Assembly (NCBI RefSeq): GCF_900157375.1
Contig: NZ_LT721901.1
Span: 5,227,685-5,291,684, forward strand
Length of the DNA stretch: 64,000 bases
Direction: 5' to 3'
Source: Mycobacterium rhizamassiliense
GTDB lineage: Bacteria > Actinomycetota > Actinomycetes > Mycobacteriales > Mycobacteriaceae
Under the pieces are notes generated by a model that had not been told where the DNA came from, did not search any database, and saw nothing but the letters and a program-made list of their open reading frames with translations. The translations under genes and the position numbers were made by a program. Below, in pieces: positions 28,798-37,889 of this stretch (position 1 is the first letter of the stretch; each line of letters starts with the position of its first letter).

Positions 28798-29607
28798 CTA
28801 AAGCAATTGGGTGCTGGCGCCGCCGTCGGCGTAGATGATGCTGCCGGTGGTCGCCGGCAGCCAGTCGGACAGCAGCGCGCACACCGTCTTGGCGACCGGT
28901 GTGGGGTCCTTCATGTTCCACCCGACGGGGGCGCGCTGGTCCCAGCCCTCCTCGAGCAGCTGCATCTGGGCGCCGGCCTCCTCGCCGAGCGCACCGCCGA
29001 CGATCGCGCTCATCGCGAGCGTCCGGATCGGGCCGGCAGCAACGAGATTCGACCGGACTCCCGACTTACCCGCCTCGCGCGCAACAAACCGGTTGACCGA
29101 CTCCAGCGCGCTCTTGGCGACCGTCATCCAGTTGTAGGCCGGCATCGCCCGGGTCGGGTCGAAGTCCATGCCGACGATGGAGCCACCGGAATTCATAATC
29201 GGCAGCACGGCTTTGGCCAGCGAGGCGTACGAGTAGGCCGAGATGTGGATGCCCTTGGCCACGTCTTCGTACGGCGCGTCGAAGAACGGGTTGATGCCCA
29301 TTCCGGTCTGCGGCATGAAGCCGATGGAGTGCACCACCCCGTCGAGCTTGTTGCCCTCGCCGATCTCGGCGCTGATCCGCTCGGCGAGCGAGTCCAGGTG
29401 CTTCTCGTCCTGTACGTCGAGCTCGATCAGCGGGGCCTTTTCCGGCAGCCGGTCGGCGATGCGCTGAATGAGCCGCAACCGGTCGAATCCGGTCAACACC
29501 AACTGCGCCCCGGCTTCCTGCGCCACCTTGGCGATGTGGAACGCGATCGACGAGTCGGTGATGATCCCGGTGACCAGGATCCGTTTGCCTTCGAGAAGTT
29601 TTGTCAT
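28798..29607 (-). CDS. inhA: Enoyl-[acyl-carrier-protein] reductase InhA
   Basis: A 269-aa protein, the same length as M. tuberculosis InhA. It has the NADH site GIITDSSIAFH and the catalytic pair Tyr158 and Lys165 in PAYNWMTVAKSALES. It reduces long-chain enoyl-ACPs in FAS-II mycolic acid elongation and is the target of the isoniazid-NAD and ethionamide-NAD adducts. The residues tied to resistance in M. tuberculosis are wild type here: Ile16, Ile21, Ser94 and Ile95. It lies 13 nt downstream of fabG1 in one operon. Confidence 0.98.
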   Translation of the reverse strand: MTKLLEGKRILVTGIITDSSIAFHIAKVAQEAGAQLVLTGFDRLRLIQRIADRLPEKAPLIELDVQDEKHLDSLAERISAEIGEGNKLDGVVHSIGFMPQTGMGINPFFDAPYEDVAKGIHISAYSYASLAKAVLPIMNSGGSIVGMDFDPTRAMPAYNWMTVAKSALESVNRFVAREAGKSGVRSNLVAAGPIRTLAMSAIVGGALGEEAGAQMQLLEEGWDQRAPVGWNMKDPTPVAKTVCALLSDWLPATTGSIIYADGGASTQLL

Positions 29608-29620
29608 ATCAGTCCTTTGC

Positions 29621-30376
29621 TCAGTGGCCCATGCCCATGCCGCCGTCGACCGGGATGACGGCGCCGGCGATGTAGCTCGCGTCCTCGGAGGCCAGGAAGC
29701 TGACCGCGCCGGCAACCTCCTCGGCGGTGCCGACCCGCTTGGCGGGGATGAATTCCAGGGCGCCCTCTTGGATCCGCTCGTCGAGTGAGCGGGTCATCTC
29801 GGTGTCGATGTAGCCCGGGGCCACCACGTTCGCGGTGACGCCGGCCTTCGACAGCTCCCGGGAGATCGAGCGCGCCATCCCGATCAGCCCGGCCTTGGCG
29901 GCCGCATAGTTGGACTGGTTGCCGATGCCCCAGCTGCCGGACACCGAGCCGATGAAGATGATCCGGCCGAACCGCTTCTTCTGCATGCTGCGGGAGGCGC
30001 GCTGGGCCACCCGGAACGCCCCGGTGAGGTTGGCGTTGATGACCTCCTCGAAGCGCTCCTCGGTCATCCGGATGAGGAACGCGTCCTTCGATATGCCGGC
30101 GTTGGACACCACCACCTCGACCGGACCCTGGTGCTCCTCGACCTCCTTGAAGGCGCGGTCGACGGCGTCGTTGTCGGTGACATCGCACACGACGCCGAAC
30201 AGTCCCTCGGGCGCCCCGGATCCGCGGTGTGTGACGGCCACCTTGTGGCCGTCAGCGGCCAGCCGCTGCGCGATCGCCAGACCGATGCCCCGGTTTCCCC
30301 CGGTCACCAGGACGGAACGGGAGACGAATGCGGGTTTGCTGCCGTTAGCGGCTGGCTCGGTGGCTGGTTCAGTCAC
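29621..30376 (-). CDS. fabG1: 3-oxoacyl-ACP reductase FabG1 (MabA)
   Basis: A 251-aa SDR enzyme of FAS-II. It has the NADPH motif TGGNRGIG (about residues 25-32), catalytic Ser in IGSVSG, and Tyr157/Lys161 in NYAAAKAG. It reduces long-chain beta-ketoacyl-ACPs before InhA acts. The start is the second of two consecutive GTG codons (30376, GTG ACT GAA). This matches the known M. tuberculosis start, and the -10 box then falls at -12 to -7, giving a leaderless mRNA. Using the first GTG (30379) would add one residue. Confidence 0.97.
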   Translation of the reverse strand: MTEPATEPAANGSKPAFVSRSVLVTGGNRGIGLAIAQRLAADGHKVAVTHRGSGAPEGLFGVVCDVTDNDAVDRAFKEVEEHQGPVEVVVSNAGISKDAFLIRMTEERFEEVINANLTGAFRVAQRASRSMQKKRFGRIIFIGSVSGSWGIGNQSNYAAAKAGLIGMARSISRELSKAGVTANVVAPGYIDTEMTRSLDERIQEGALEFIPAKRVGTAEEVAGAVSFLASEDASYIAGAVIPVDGGMGMGH

Positions 30377-30382
30377 CACGCC

Positions 30383-30388
30383 AACTTA
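30383..30388 (-). promoter_or_regulatory. fabG1-inhA promoter -10 box
   Basis: Read on the minus strand, TAAGTT occupies -12 to -7 relative to GTG 30376, exactly where M. tuberculosis has TAGGTT. The positions equal to the well-known resistance sites are T at -8 (30384), C at -15 (30391) and G at -17 (30393), all the susceptible-type base. A palindromic repeat begins 46 bp upstream of the start. Confidence 0.75.
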
Positions 30389-30421
30389 TCGCCTGGGCGT
30401 CGGCCGGCTGAAATCGCCTCA

Positions 30422-30483
30422 CCGCGAGCGTAACGGCACGTAGAGAAACCGCACCGAATAGCCACCTGGCGTTACGCTCGCGG
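30422..30483. repeat. Palindromic repeat, left copy (DUF559-flanking)
   Basis: A perfect 14-bp terminal inverted repeat: CCGCGAGCGTAACG (30422-30435) and CGTTACGCTCGCGG (30470-30483). The inner part pairs imperfectly after a G/G mismatch (30436 against 30469). The 56-bp core 30425-30480 aligns without gaps to the right copy at 31347-31402, differing at only about a fifth of positions, mostly in the loop and inner stem. It lies between the divergent starts of fabG1 and the DUF559 gene, just upstream of the fabG1-inhA promoter. Confidence 0.85.
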
Positions 30484-30515
30484 CACTTGTCGGTGTCGCT
30501 CAGCACACTTCCGAC

Positions 30516-31355
30516 ATGGAAGACCCGTTCCTCGGCAGCGAAGCCCTGACCGCGCGACTGTTGACTCGTCATGAGCTCGAGAACCGCTACACCGCACTGC
30601 ACAAGGATGTGTACATTCCCCGCGGCGCCGAGCTGACGCCGGTGTTACGTGCCAAGGCCTGTTGGTTGCGATCGAGGCGGCGCGGCGTCCTTGCCGGGTT
30701 CTCCGCATCCGCCTTGCATGGCGCGAGGTGGATCGATCCGGTCTTACCCGCCGCGGTCATCGACAGCAACCGTCGCCCGACTCCTGGAGTGCAGGCATGG
30801 GAAGAGAGCATCGAGTCTGACGAGATCGCTGTGCTCAATGGCATGCAGGTCACGACCCCGGCCCGCACGGCGCTCGACCTAGCGAGGCGGTATCCGCTGG
30901 GGGTCGCCGTGCCTGCAGTCGACGCACTCGTCCAGGCGACTGACCTCAAGTTGGCCGATGTCGAGTTGCTTATCGATCGCTATCGCGGGCGCCGGGGCTT
31001 GAGGTCCGCCAGAGCCTGCCTCGCGCTGGTCGATGGCGGGGCCCAATCACCGAAGGAAACCTGGCTGCGCCTACTGCTGATGAATGCAGGATTTCCCCGC
31101 CCCCACACGCAGATCGCCGTCCGCAACGAATGGGGTTGGGCCGAAGCGTATTTGGACATGGGCTGGGAGGACGTCAAGGTCGCCGTCGAGTACGACGGCG
31201 ACCAGCACCGGTCCAGCCGGACCCAATACGTCAAAGACATCCGGCGTCTCGAAATGCTCGAGCGTTACGGGTGGATCGTGGTTCGTGTCATCGCCGAGGA
31301 CCATCGCGAGGACATCGTCCGCCGGGTCCGTGCAGCGCGCGCACGCCGAGCGTAA
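30516..31355 (+). CDS. DUF559 (Vsr-like PD-(D/E)xK) nuclease-fold protein with AbiEi-like N-terminus
   Basis: A 279-aa protein. The C-terminal third has the DUF559 nuclease pattern: Glu181 in SPKETWLRLLL, then VAVEYDGDQH (Glu225, Asp227, His231), DIRRLEML (Asp241) and GWIVVRV. This is the core of the Vsr/PD-(D/E)xK endonuclease fold with all acidic residues present. The N-terminal region resembles the winged-helix and linker of AbiEi-type antitoxin-like proteins, a weaker call. Its last codons and stop (TAA at 31353-31355) lie inside the left arm of a palindromic repeat, and another copy lies upstream of its start. Its activity is not known. Confidence 0.8.
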   Translation: MEDPFLGSEALTARLLTRHELENRYTALHKDVYIPRGAELTPVLRAKACWLRSRRRGVLAGFSASALHGARWIDPVLPAAVIDSNRRPTPGVQAWEESIESDEIAVLNGMQVTTPARTALDLARRYPLGVAVPAVDALVQATDLKLADVELLIDRYRGRRGLRSARACLALVDGGAQSPKETWLRLLLMNAGFPRPHTQIAVRNEWGWAEAYLDMGWEDVKVAVEYDGDQHRSSRTQYVKDIRRLEMLERYGWIVVRVIAEDHREDIVRRVRAARARRA

Positions 31356-31402
31356 CGGCACGCTGAGGAACTGGGCCGAATACCAGCGTGGCGTTACGCT
31401 CG
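31347..31402. repeat. Palindromic repeat, right copy; also likely bidirectional terminator
   Basis: CGAGCGTAACG (31347-31357) pairs with CGTTACGCTCG (31392-31402). After one G/G mismatch (31358 against 31391) a further 7 bp pair, CACGCTG with CAGCGTG, leaving an 18-nt loop. The stem is thus 18 bp with a single mismatch. It contains the stop codon of the DUF559 gene and ends 14 nt before the stop of the convergent VWA gene, so it probably also ends transcription from both sides. Confidence 0.85.
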
Positions 31403-31416
31403 CGGGGAAGGCGGAC

Positions 31417-32424
31417 CTAGCCCGGCAGTCGCCGGTTGATCAGCAGCGCCGCCAGCGCGGCCAGGGCCAGCACCACCGCGCCCAGTCGCAGCCAGCCGAC
31501 GCTCGCGTCGCCCTTGATGGTCTCGTAGCCGATCTGCTGCTGCAGCGAGGCGTAGACGGCCTTGAGCTCCTGCAGGCTCGAGGCGCTGTATGCATTTCCG
31601 CCCGAGAGCGTGGCGACCTTTCTCAGCGTCTCGTCGTCGACCGGCACGGGCTGGCGTTGGCCGTTGATCTCGACGAAGCCGTACGGCGTACCGAACGAGA
31701 TCGTCGAGATCGGCACGCCCTGGTCCTTGGCGGTGCGCGCGGCGGTGAACGCCCCCTTGGGGTTGTCCGGGTTGGTCGGCATCGTCTCCTTGCCGTCGGA
31801 GAACAGCACGATGCGCGCCGGCGGCGGAGAGTCCCCGCCACCGATCACCGCCCCGACCGTCGCGATCGCCTGCAGCGCGGTGAAGATGCCCTCCCCGGTG
31901 GCGGTGCGGTCGGCGAACTGCAGCTTGTCCAGCGCGTTCTTGGTCGCCTCGCGGTTGGTCGTCGGCGACACCAACACCGTCGCGGTCCCCGCGTAGGCGA
32001 TCAGCCCGAGGTTGATCCCCGGGGTCAGCTCACCGGCGAACTCCTTGGCCGCCTCCTGCGCGGCCGCCATGCGGTTGGGCGCGACGTCGGTGGCGCGCAT
32101 CGACTGCGACACGTCGATCACCAGCATCACCACCGCGCGGTTGCGCGGCACCCGAACGTCGTTGGTGGGCCCCGCCATCGCGATGGTGAACAGCGCCAGC
32201 GACGCCACCAGCAGGAGCGCCGGCACGTGCCGCCACTTGGTGGGCCGCTTGGGCGCGACGCTTTCCAGCAGCTCCATGTTGGCGAACCGCAGCATGCGCC
32301 GCTGGCGCGCCAACTGCATCAGCACGTACAGCGCGACCAGCCCGGCGACGACCAGGAAGAAAAGGAAGAACCAGGCGTGGTCGAAGCCGGACAGCGACGT
32401 CGGCCCGAGGAACGGCAGCGTCAT
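31417..32424 (-). CDS. VWA-domain membrane protein (Rv1481, BatA-like)
   Basis: A 335-aa protein with two N-terminal membrane segments (about residues 12-34 and 59-78), a von Willebrand A domain with the MIDAS motif DVSQSM near residue 104, and a C-terminal membrane helix. It is the third member of a moxR1-DUF58-VWA set, in which the MoxR ATPase is thought to mature or remodel partners. It starts 46 nt after the DUF58 gene. It is convergent with the DUF559 gene. Confidence 0.92.
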   Translation of the reverse strand: MTLPFLGPTSLSGFDHAWFFLFFLVVAGLVALYVLMQLARQRRMLRFANMELLESVAPKRPTKWRHVPALLLVASLALFTIAMAGPTNDVRVPRNRAVVMLVIDVSQSMRATDVAPNRMAAAQEAAKEFAGELTPGINLGLIAYAGTATVLVSPTTNREATKNALDKLQFADRTATGEGIFTALQAIATVGAVIGGGDSPPPARIVLFSDGKETMPTNPDNPKGAFTAARTAKDQGVPISTISFGTPYGFVEINGQRQPVPVDDETLRKVATLSGGNAYSASSLQELKAVYASLQQQIGYETIKGDASVGWLRLGAVVLALAALAALLINRRLPG

Positions 32425-32470
32425 AGAAGACCGGTCTCAGTAGCGATGCCAGCCTTCGGAGAAGCTGAAG

Positions 32471-33426
32471 TCACTGGCGTCCTGCCATCGCCCCGCGGCG
32501 GCGAGACTCGACGAAGCGGACGATGTCGGCGATCCAGTCGCGGTCGGTGCGCAGCGTCAAAACCGGTGCGCCGCAACCACGTATCGTGCGGGACACCTCG
32601 GCGCGGTGGGCCGCCGCCGCTTTGGCGAAGTCGTCGCGCAGGTGCGTGTCGATGGTGAATTCGCGGGTCACCCCGGTCTCGGCGTCCTGCAGGACGACGT
32701 CGCCCACGTCGGGCAGCTCGACGTCGCGGGGATCGATCACCTCGATGGCCAGCACCTCGTGCCGGGCCGCGATCGCGCGCAGCGGCCGCATCCAGTTGAT
32801 CGGTCCCAAGAAGTCGCTGATGATCACCGCCATACCGCGCCGCCGCTCCGGGCGGCGCAACGCGTCGATGGCGATGGAGAGGTCGCCGCGCACGCCCACC
32901 GGGGCCTTGGGCATGGTCGCGATGGTGCGCAGCAGCGTCTGCTCGTGCTGGCGCCCGGACCGCGCCGGCACCCGGACCATGTCGGCCCCGTTGGTGACCA
33001 GCGCGCCGAGCCGGTTGCCGCCGCCGCTGTTGAGGAAGGTGATCGCGGCCGCGGCGGCCACGGCCAGGTCGCGCTTCTCACAGCTCGTGGTGCCGAAGTC
33101 CAGGCTGGCCGAGACGTCGACCACCAGCCAGGTCTCCAGCTCGCGGTCGGCGATCATCTGCCGCACATGGGGGTGCGTGGTGCGGGCGGTGACCGCCCAG
33201 TCCATCCGGCGGACGTCGTCGCCCGGCTGGTACTCGCGCGACTCCCCCGGCTCCGAACCCGGCCCGGGAATCAGGCCGAGGTGGTCACCGTGCAGCACAC
33301 CGTCGAGCTTGCGCCGCACCGTCAGCTCGAGGGTGCGCAGCGCCGCCGTCAGCTTGGGATCGTCGATCTGCCCGCGCTGCATCGACGGCGGATGCACCGC
33401 ACGCTTCGCAGCGGGGTTGGGATCGG

Positions 33427-33430
<4 letters not shown>
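32471..33430 (-). CDS. DUF58 protein (Rv1480)
   Basis: A 319-aa soluble protein of the DUF58 family. It has the family motif REYQPGDDVRRMDWAVTART near residue 65, then a VWA-like fold with LVVDVSASLDFG near residue 101. It lies between moxR1 and the VWA gene and its GTG start overlaps the moxR1 stop (GTGA), so translation is coupled. It is a probable MoxR1 partner in envelope stress or membrane-complex assembly. The function is not known in detail. Confidence 0.93.
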
Positions 33431-34560
<1,130 letters not shown>

Positions 34561-34718
34561 CACATCTCTCTCTCGGCTCAACCGACAGGACACGACTGCT
34601 TCTCACGACCGATGTCGTGGGGCAGCGACGTGCCCGCGTCCAACTATTCCAGGCCCGTCGGATTCCGTCGACGTTGCGGTTCGCCGGCGGACACCTCACA
34701 TTCGCCAGCACGCGCGGG

Positions 34719-35453
34719 TCAGTACTCGATGATCCTAGTCAGGTACGGCGTCATGCCGGGCTTGCGAACCGGGCTCACGGTCACCTTGGCGGCGCTTCCG
34801 GAGGCCTCCAGCATCTGGCCGTTGCCGAGGTACATGGTGACGTGCTGGCCGCCGCCGGGGCCGTAGAAGATGAGGTCGCCGCGCCTGGCCTGGTCGAGCG
34901 GGATGTGCCGCCCGGCGTTGTACTGGTCGCCGGAGAACCGCGGGATCAGCACGCCGACACCGGCGAAGCCGTAGCGCATCAGGCCCGAGCAGTCGAAGCC
35001 GTTGATGTTCGCGCCGTCGCCCACGCCCTTGCTGGGACCGTCCAGCGAGCCACCGCCCCACGAATACGGCACGCCCATCTGCGAGCCCATCCGCTTGATC
35101 ACGTACTCGATGGCCTGCCGACCGTAGACCCGCGGGATCTTGCCGCCCGGGTTGGTGGGCGCCGCGGCCGCCGGCGGCGGATCGCCAAGGATGTTGATCC
35201 CGAGGCCGCCGAGGAACTGCCTGCCCAGGTCCATCGTCGTCTGGGTGGCCTGCGCGGTGGCCTGCAGCGACGCGTTGGCGACGGCCAGCGGATCGCCCGG
35301 CGCGCCGGCGCTGACCTGTGCCGGCAGTGTGGGGTCCCACCCGCCGGGGTCGGCGCCAGCCAGCGGGGTCGGGGCCGCGACAGACAACAACAGCCCGGTC
35401 ACCGCAGCGGTGATCCAGGCCAAGTTGGTCAGGCGAAAGCGCTTGTGCCGCAT
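34719..35453 (-). CDS. ripB: NlpC/P60 peptidoglycan endopeptidase RipB
   Basis: A 244-aa secreted hydrolase with a signal peptide (about residues 1-34, ending LAGADP) and a C-terminal NlpC/P60 domain with FDCSGL (nucleophile Cys) and GQHVTMYLG (His). It lacks the coiled-coil prodomain of RipA. It cuts D-Glu-mDAP bonds in the septal wall. The start at ATG 35453 has GGGGAG upstream and matches Rv1478; an ATG seven codons earlier (35474) follows ripA by 6 nt without a proper ribosome-binding site. Confidence 0.95.
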   Translation of the reverse strand: MRHKRFRLTNLAWITAAVTGLLLSVAAPTPLAGADPGGWDPTLPAQVSAGAPGDPLAVANASLQATAQATQTTMDLGRQFLGGLGINILGDPPPAAAAPTNPGGKIPRVYGRQAIEYVIKRMGSQMGVPYSWGGGSLDGPSKGVGDGANINGFDCSGLMRYGFAGVGVLIPRFSGDQYNAGRHIPLDQARRGDLIFYGPGGGQHVTMYLGNGQMLEASGSAAKVTVSPVRKPGMTPYLTRIIEY

Positions 35454-35480
35454 AGCTCCCCGATTAGTAGTCATCCTCGT

Positions 35481-36908
35481 TTAATAGTCGATGTAGCGGA
35501 TCACGTAGGGCGTCATGCCGCTGGTACGCACGGGCGCCACCCGCACCTTCAACCCGATGTCGGGGGCCTCGAGCATTTGGCCCTGACCGAGGTAGATCGT
35601 CACGTGCTGGCTACCGCCCGGGCCGTAGAAGATGACGTCGCCGCGGCGCATCTGAGACGTCGGGATCTTGCGGCCCAGGTTGTACTGCGAGCCCGAGTAG
35701 TGCGGCAGCTTGATGCCGACCCCGGCGAACGAGTACAGGACCAGACCCGAACAGTCGAAGCCGGTGATGCCGGCGCCGGAGTCGATGCCGTGGCTTGGGC
35801 CGGCCGCGTTGCCGCCACCCCACGAGTAGGGAACACCGATCTGCGACATCCCTCGGCGGATCACGTATTCGCTGGCCTGCCGCCCGTAGACGCGCGGAAT
35901 GCGGCCCCCCACCCCACCCGGGGCGGCGTTGGTGATCCCGGTGTCGTCGGGCTTGAGGATGCCGAGCTGCTGCAGGAAGTTCTTCCCCAGGCCCGCGGTG
36001 ACCTGCGTCGAGGTGGACGAGATGCCCAGCACCTGGTTGATCACCGCGATCGGGTCACCCGGAATGTTGGCGCTCGGCACCATCGGCAGCGTGGGATCCC
36101 AGCCGTCCCACTTGCGGCCGCCGACCGGCTGCGACGAGGCCGGCGCGCCCGGATCCCAGCGGTCACCCGAGGTGGGGCCGCCGCCCGTCGACCAGGTGGC
36201 CGAGGCGAGCTGGGCCTGCTGCAGTTTCTCCTGGGCCGCGTCGCGCTCGGCGGCCAGGCGCGTGACCTGCTCACGCTGTTCGTCGAACTTCTGCTTCGAG
36301 TTGGTCAGCGCGGCGACCGCCGCGTCCTGGCTCGTCTTCGCGTCGGTGGCGGCCTTGTCGGCCTTCAGCTTGGCCAGCCGCGCCCCCGACGCCTTGTTCA
36401 CCTGCTCGGTGCGGGCGCGCTGCAGGTTGTCCATCACGTTCTGCGAACTCGTCGACAGCGTCCGGGCGGCGCTCTCGGTGGCGATGATGTCCTCGGGGCT
36501 GCGCGCGGTCAGGTAGCTGCCGGAGGGACCGTTCATATAGGTGGCCGCCGCGAAGGTGTTGAACCGCTGCTGGGCCGCGGCGATCGCGGAGTTGGCGTCG
36601 CTGACCGACTGCTGGCTGGTCTCCAGGTCGTGCTGGGCGGTGGTGACGGCGTCGCGCGCGGTCTCCACGTCGACCAAGGACTTGTTGACGCCCTCCTGCT
36701 CGGCCTGAATTTCGGCGCCCAGGTTCTCCAGTCGTTGATTGGCCTTGGCGACGTTGGCGATCAGCGCGGCCATGCTGTCGGCGCTCGGACCAGCTTGCGC
36801 AAGACCGGGTGTGCACACGAGCATGGCCACGCTCACCACCGACGGCACGACCGGGCGGACCAGGCGGGCGGCCGGTCGCGCGGACGAGCCCCAGAGTTTG
36901 CGTCCCAT
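35481..36908 (-). CDS. ripA: NlpC/P60 peptidoglycan endopeptidase RipA
   Basis: A 475-aa secreted protein: signal peptide ending AQAGP, a long coiled-coil prodomain (about residues 42-245), a linker, then the NlpC/P60 domain. Catalytic residues by alignment are Cys386 (FDCSGL), His435 (SQHVTIYLG) and Glu447. It cleaves peptidoglycan at division and works with RpfB in M. tuberculosis. The upstream region carries repeated GTCAC motifs consistent with MtrA control. It heads the ripA-ripB pair. Confidence 0.97.
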   Translation of the reverse strand: MGRKLWGSSARPAARLVRPVVPSVVSVAMLVCTPGLAQAGPSADSMAALIANVAKANQRLENLGAEIQAEQEGVNKSLVDVETARDAVTTAQHDLETSQQSVSDANSAIAAAQQRFNTFAAATYMNGPSGSYLTARSPEDIIATESAARTLSTSSQNVMDNLQRARTEQVNKASGARLAKLKADKAATDAKTSQDAAVAALTNSKQKFDEQREQVTRLAAERDAAQEKLQQAQLASATWSTGGGPTSGDRWDPGAPASSQPVGGRKWDGWDPTLPMVPSANIPGDPIAVINQVLGISSTSTQVTAGLGKNFLQQLGILKPDDTGITNAAPGGVGGRIPRVYGRQASEYVIRRGMSQIGVPYSWGGGNAAGPSHGIDSGAGITGFDCSGLVLYSFAGVGIKLPHYSGSQYNLGRKIPTSQMRRGDVIFYGPGGSQHVTIYLGQGQMLEAPDIGLKVRVAPVRTSGMTPYVIRYIDY

Positions 36909-36998
36909 TAGCTCCCCTACGGCTGTACGCGGACGGCGGCGCCAACCACAGTTTTATCTATAAGCGCCAGAGACAACACGAGCATCATTTGCACCGTA

Positions 36999-37101
36999 CG
37001 TCACATGCGACGGCGGGGAAATGCTCGTCACAAAAAGAACCTTCTACGTGCGTTTAATGTGACCGAACGGTGACCTGCGGCATTTGCCGATAAGCGGTGA
37101 C
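36999..37101 (-). promoter_or_regulatory. Cluster of GTCAC motifs upstream of ripA
   Basis: On the minus strand GTCAC occurs at 37101-37097, 37074-37070 and 37063-37059, the last two spaced 11 bp start to start. On the plus strand GTCACA occurs at 37000 and 37027. MtrA of M. tuberculosis binds loose direct repeats of GTCACA-like sequence and the ripA promoter is a reported target. The assignment here is by motif only. Confidence 0.4.
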
Positions 37102-37140
37102 ACGCCGCCAGATGAAACCGGCCGAGGCCGGATGAGGGTG

Positions 37141-37692
37141 TTAGACGGTGTCTTCGGGCTCCGCGGGGGCAGCGCCGGACCCCGGCGCCGAGGTTGCTGC
37201 GCGCCCACTGCGCAATTGCAGGAACCGGGCACCCACGGCCGCCGCGAGCACGCCGATCAACAAGACGATCGTCAGCCCCGTCCAGGGGAATTCGGGCGAA
37301 TTGAGCTCGTGCAGAAAATGCTGCGCCGACACCACCGGGTTGCCCGTCTTGGCGATGTCTTCGCCCGCCTCGAGCGTCACCCGGGGATAGTGCGTGCTGT
37401 AGGTGCCGACGTAGCTCGGGCTCAGCGTCAGGACGGTGGCGTCCGGGTAGTCCGCGCCGACGACCGTGGAGATATCGCGCAGCGGCGTGTCGTTGGGCGG
37501 GTTGTGGTCGAGCAGCACGATCTTGAGGTCGATGCCCTCGGCGTGGGCCTGGTTGACGATGTCGAGCAAGGCCGGCTTGGCATCGGGGGACGCACTGACC
37601 CCGGACGCCGCGACCTGAGCTTTGACCGCGGTCATGTCGACGTCTTGCGGAATGTAGAGCGGTGCTGGGGCGAAAGAATCTGGCCCGGTCAC
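37141..37692 (-). CDS. Rv1476-type membrane protein
   Basis: A 183-aa protein with a mostly soluble region (residues 1-135) carrying LKIVLLDHNPP and VGADYPDATVLTLSPSYVG, then one membrane helix (WTGLTIVLLIGVLAAAVGARFL) and a short Ala/Pro/Glu-rich tail. It corresponds to Rv1476, between acn and ripA. The topology fits a protein with its main domain on one face of the membrane and a C-terminal anchor. Function unknown. Confidence 0.9.
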   Translation of the reverse strand: MTGPDSFAPAPLYIPQDVDMTAVKAQVAASGVSASPDAKPALLDIVNQAHAEGIDLKIVLLDHNPPNDTPLRDISTVVGADYPDATVLTLSPSYVGTYSTHYPRVTLEAGEDIAKTGNPVVSAQHFLHELNSPEFPWTGLTIVLLIGVLAAAVGARFLQLRSGRAATSAPGSGAAPAEPEDTV

Positions 37693-37889
37693 GGTTTACC
37701 TCCCTGCCGCTGTGCTACAGGCACGGTACGCGACTTGTCCGAAGCGCGATCCCCGAGGTTTACGCGGGCACCCCGTGCGACAAGACTGAAATAGGGTGCC
37801 ACTTTTATACAGGACAAGCGTACTGTTAAGGTAGCACCGCACCGCCCACACGGCCCGTCGGCGGAAAAACTTCATCCCAGGGAGTTGAT

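Noticed and set aside
31084..32658. Open frame of 524 codons on the plus strand spanning the right palindrome
   Set aside because: Mostly antisense to the conserved VWA gene; the tail of the DUF559 gene in another frame.
36909..37140. Possible c-di-AMP (ydaO-type) riboswitch before ripA
   Set aside because: Such elements precede some actinobacterial cell-wall hydrolase genes, but the leader here lacks the conserved pairing blocks I would expect.
37800..37889. IdeR box before acn
   Set aside because: A TTAAGGTAG half-site near 37830 is suggestive, but the second half of the 19-bp palindrome is missing.
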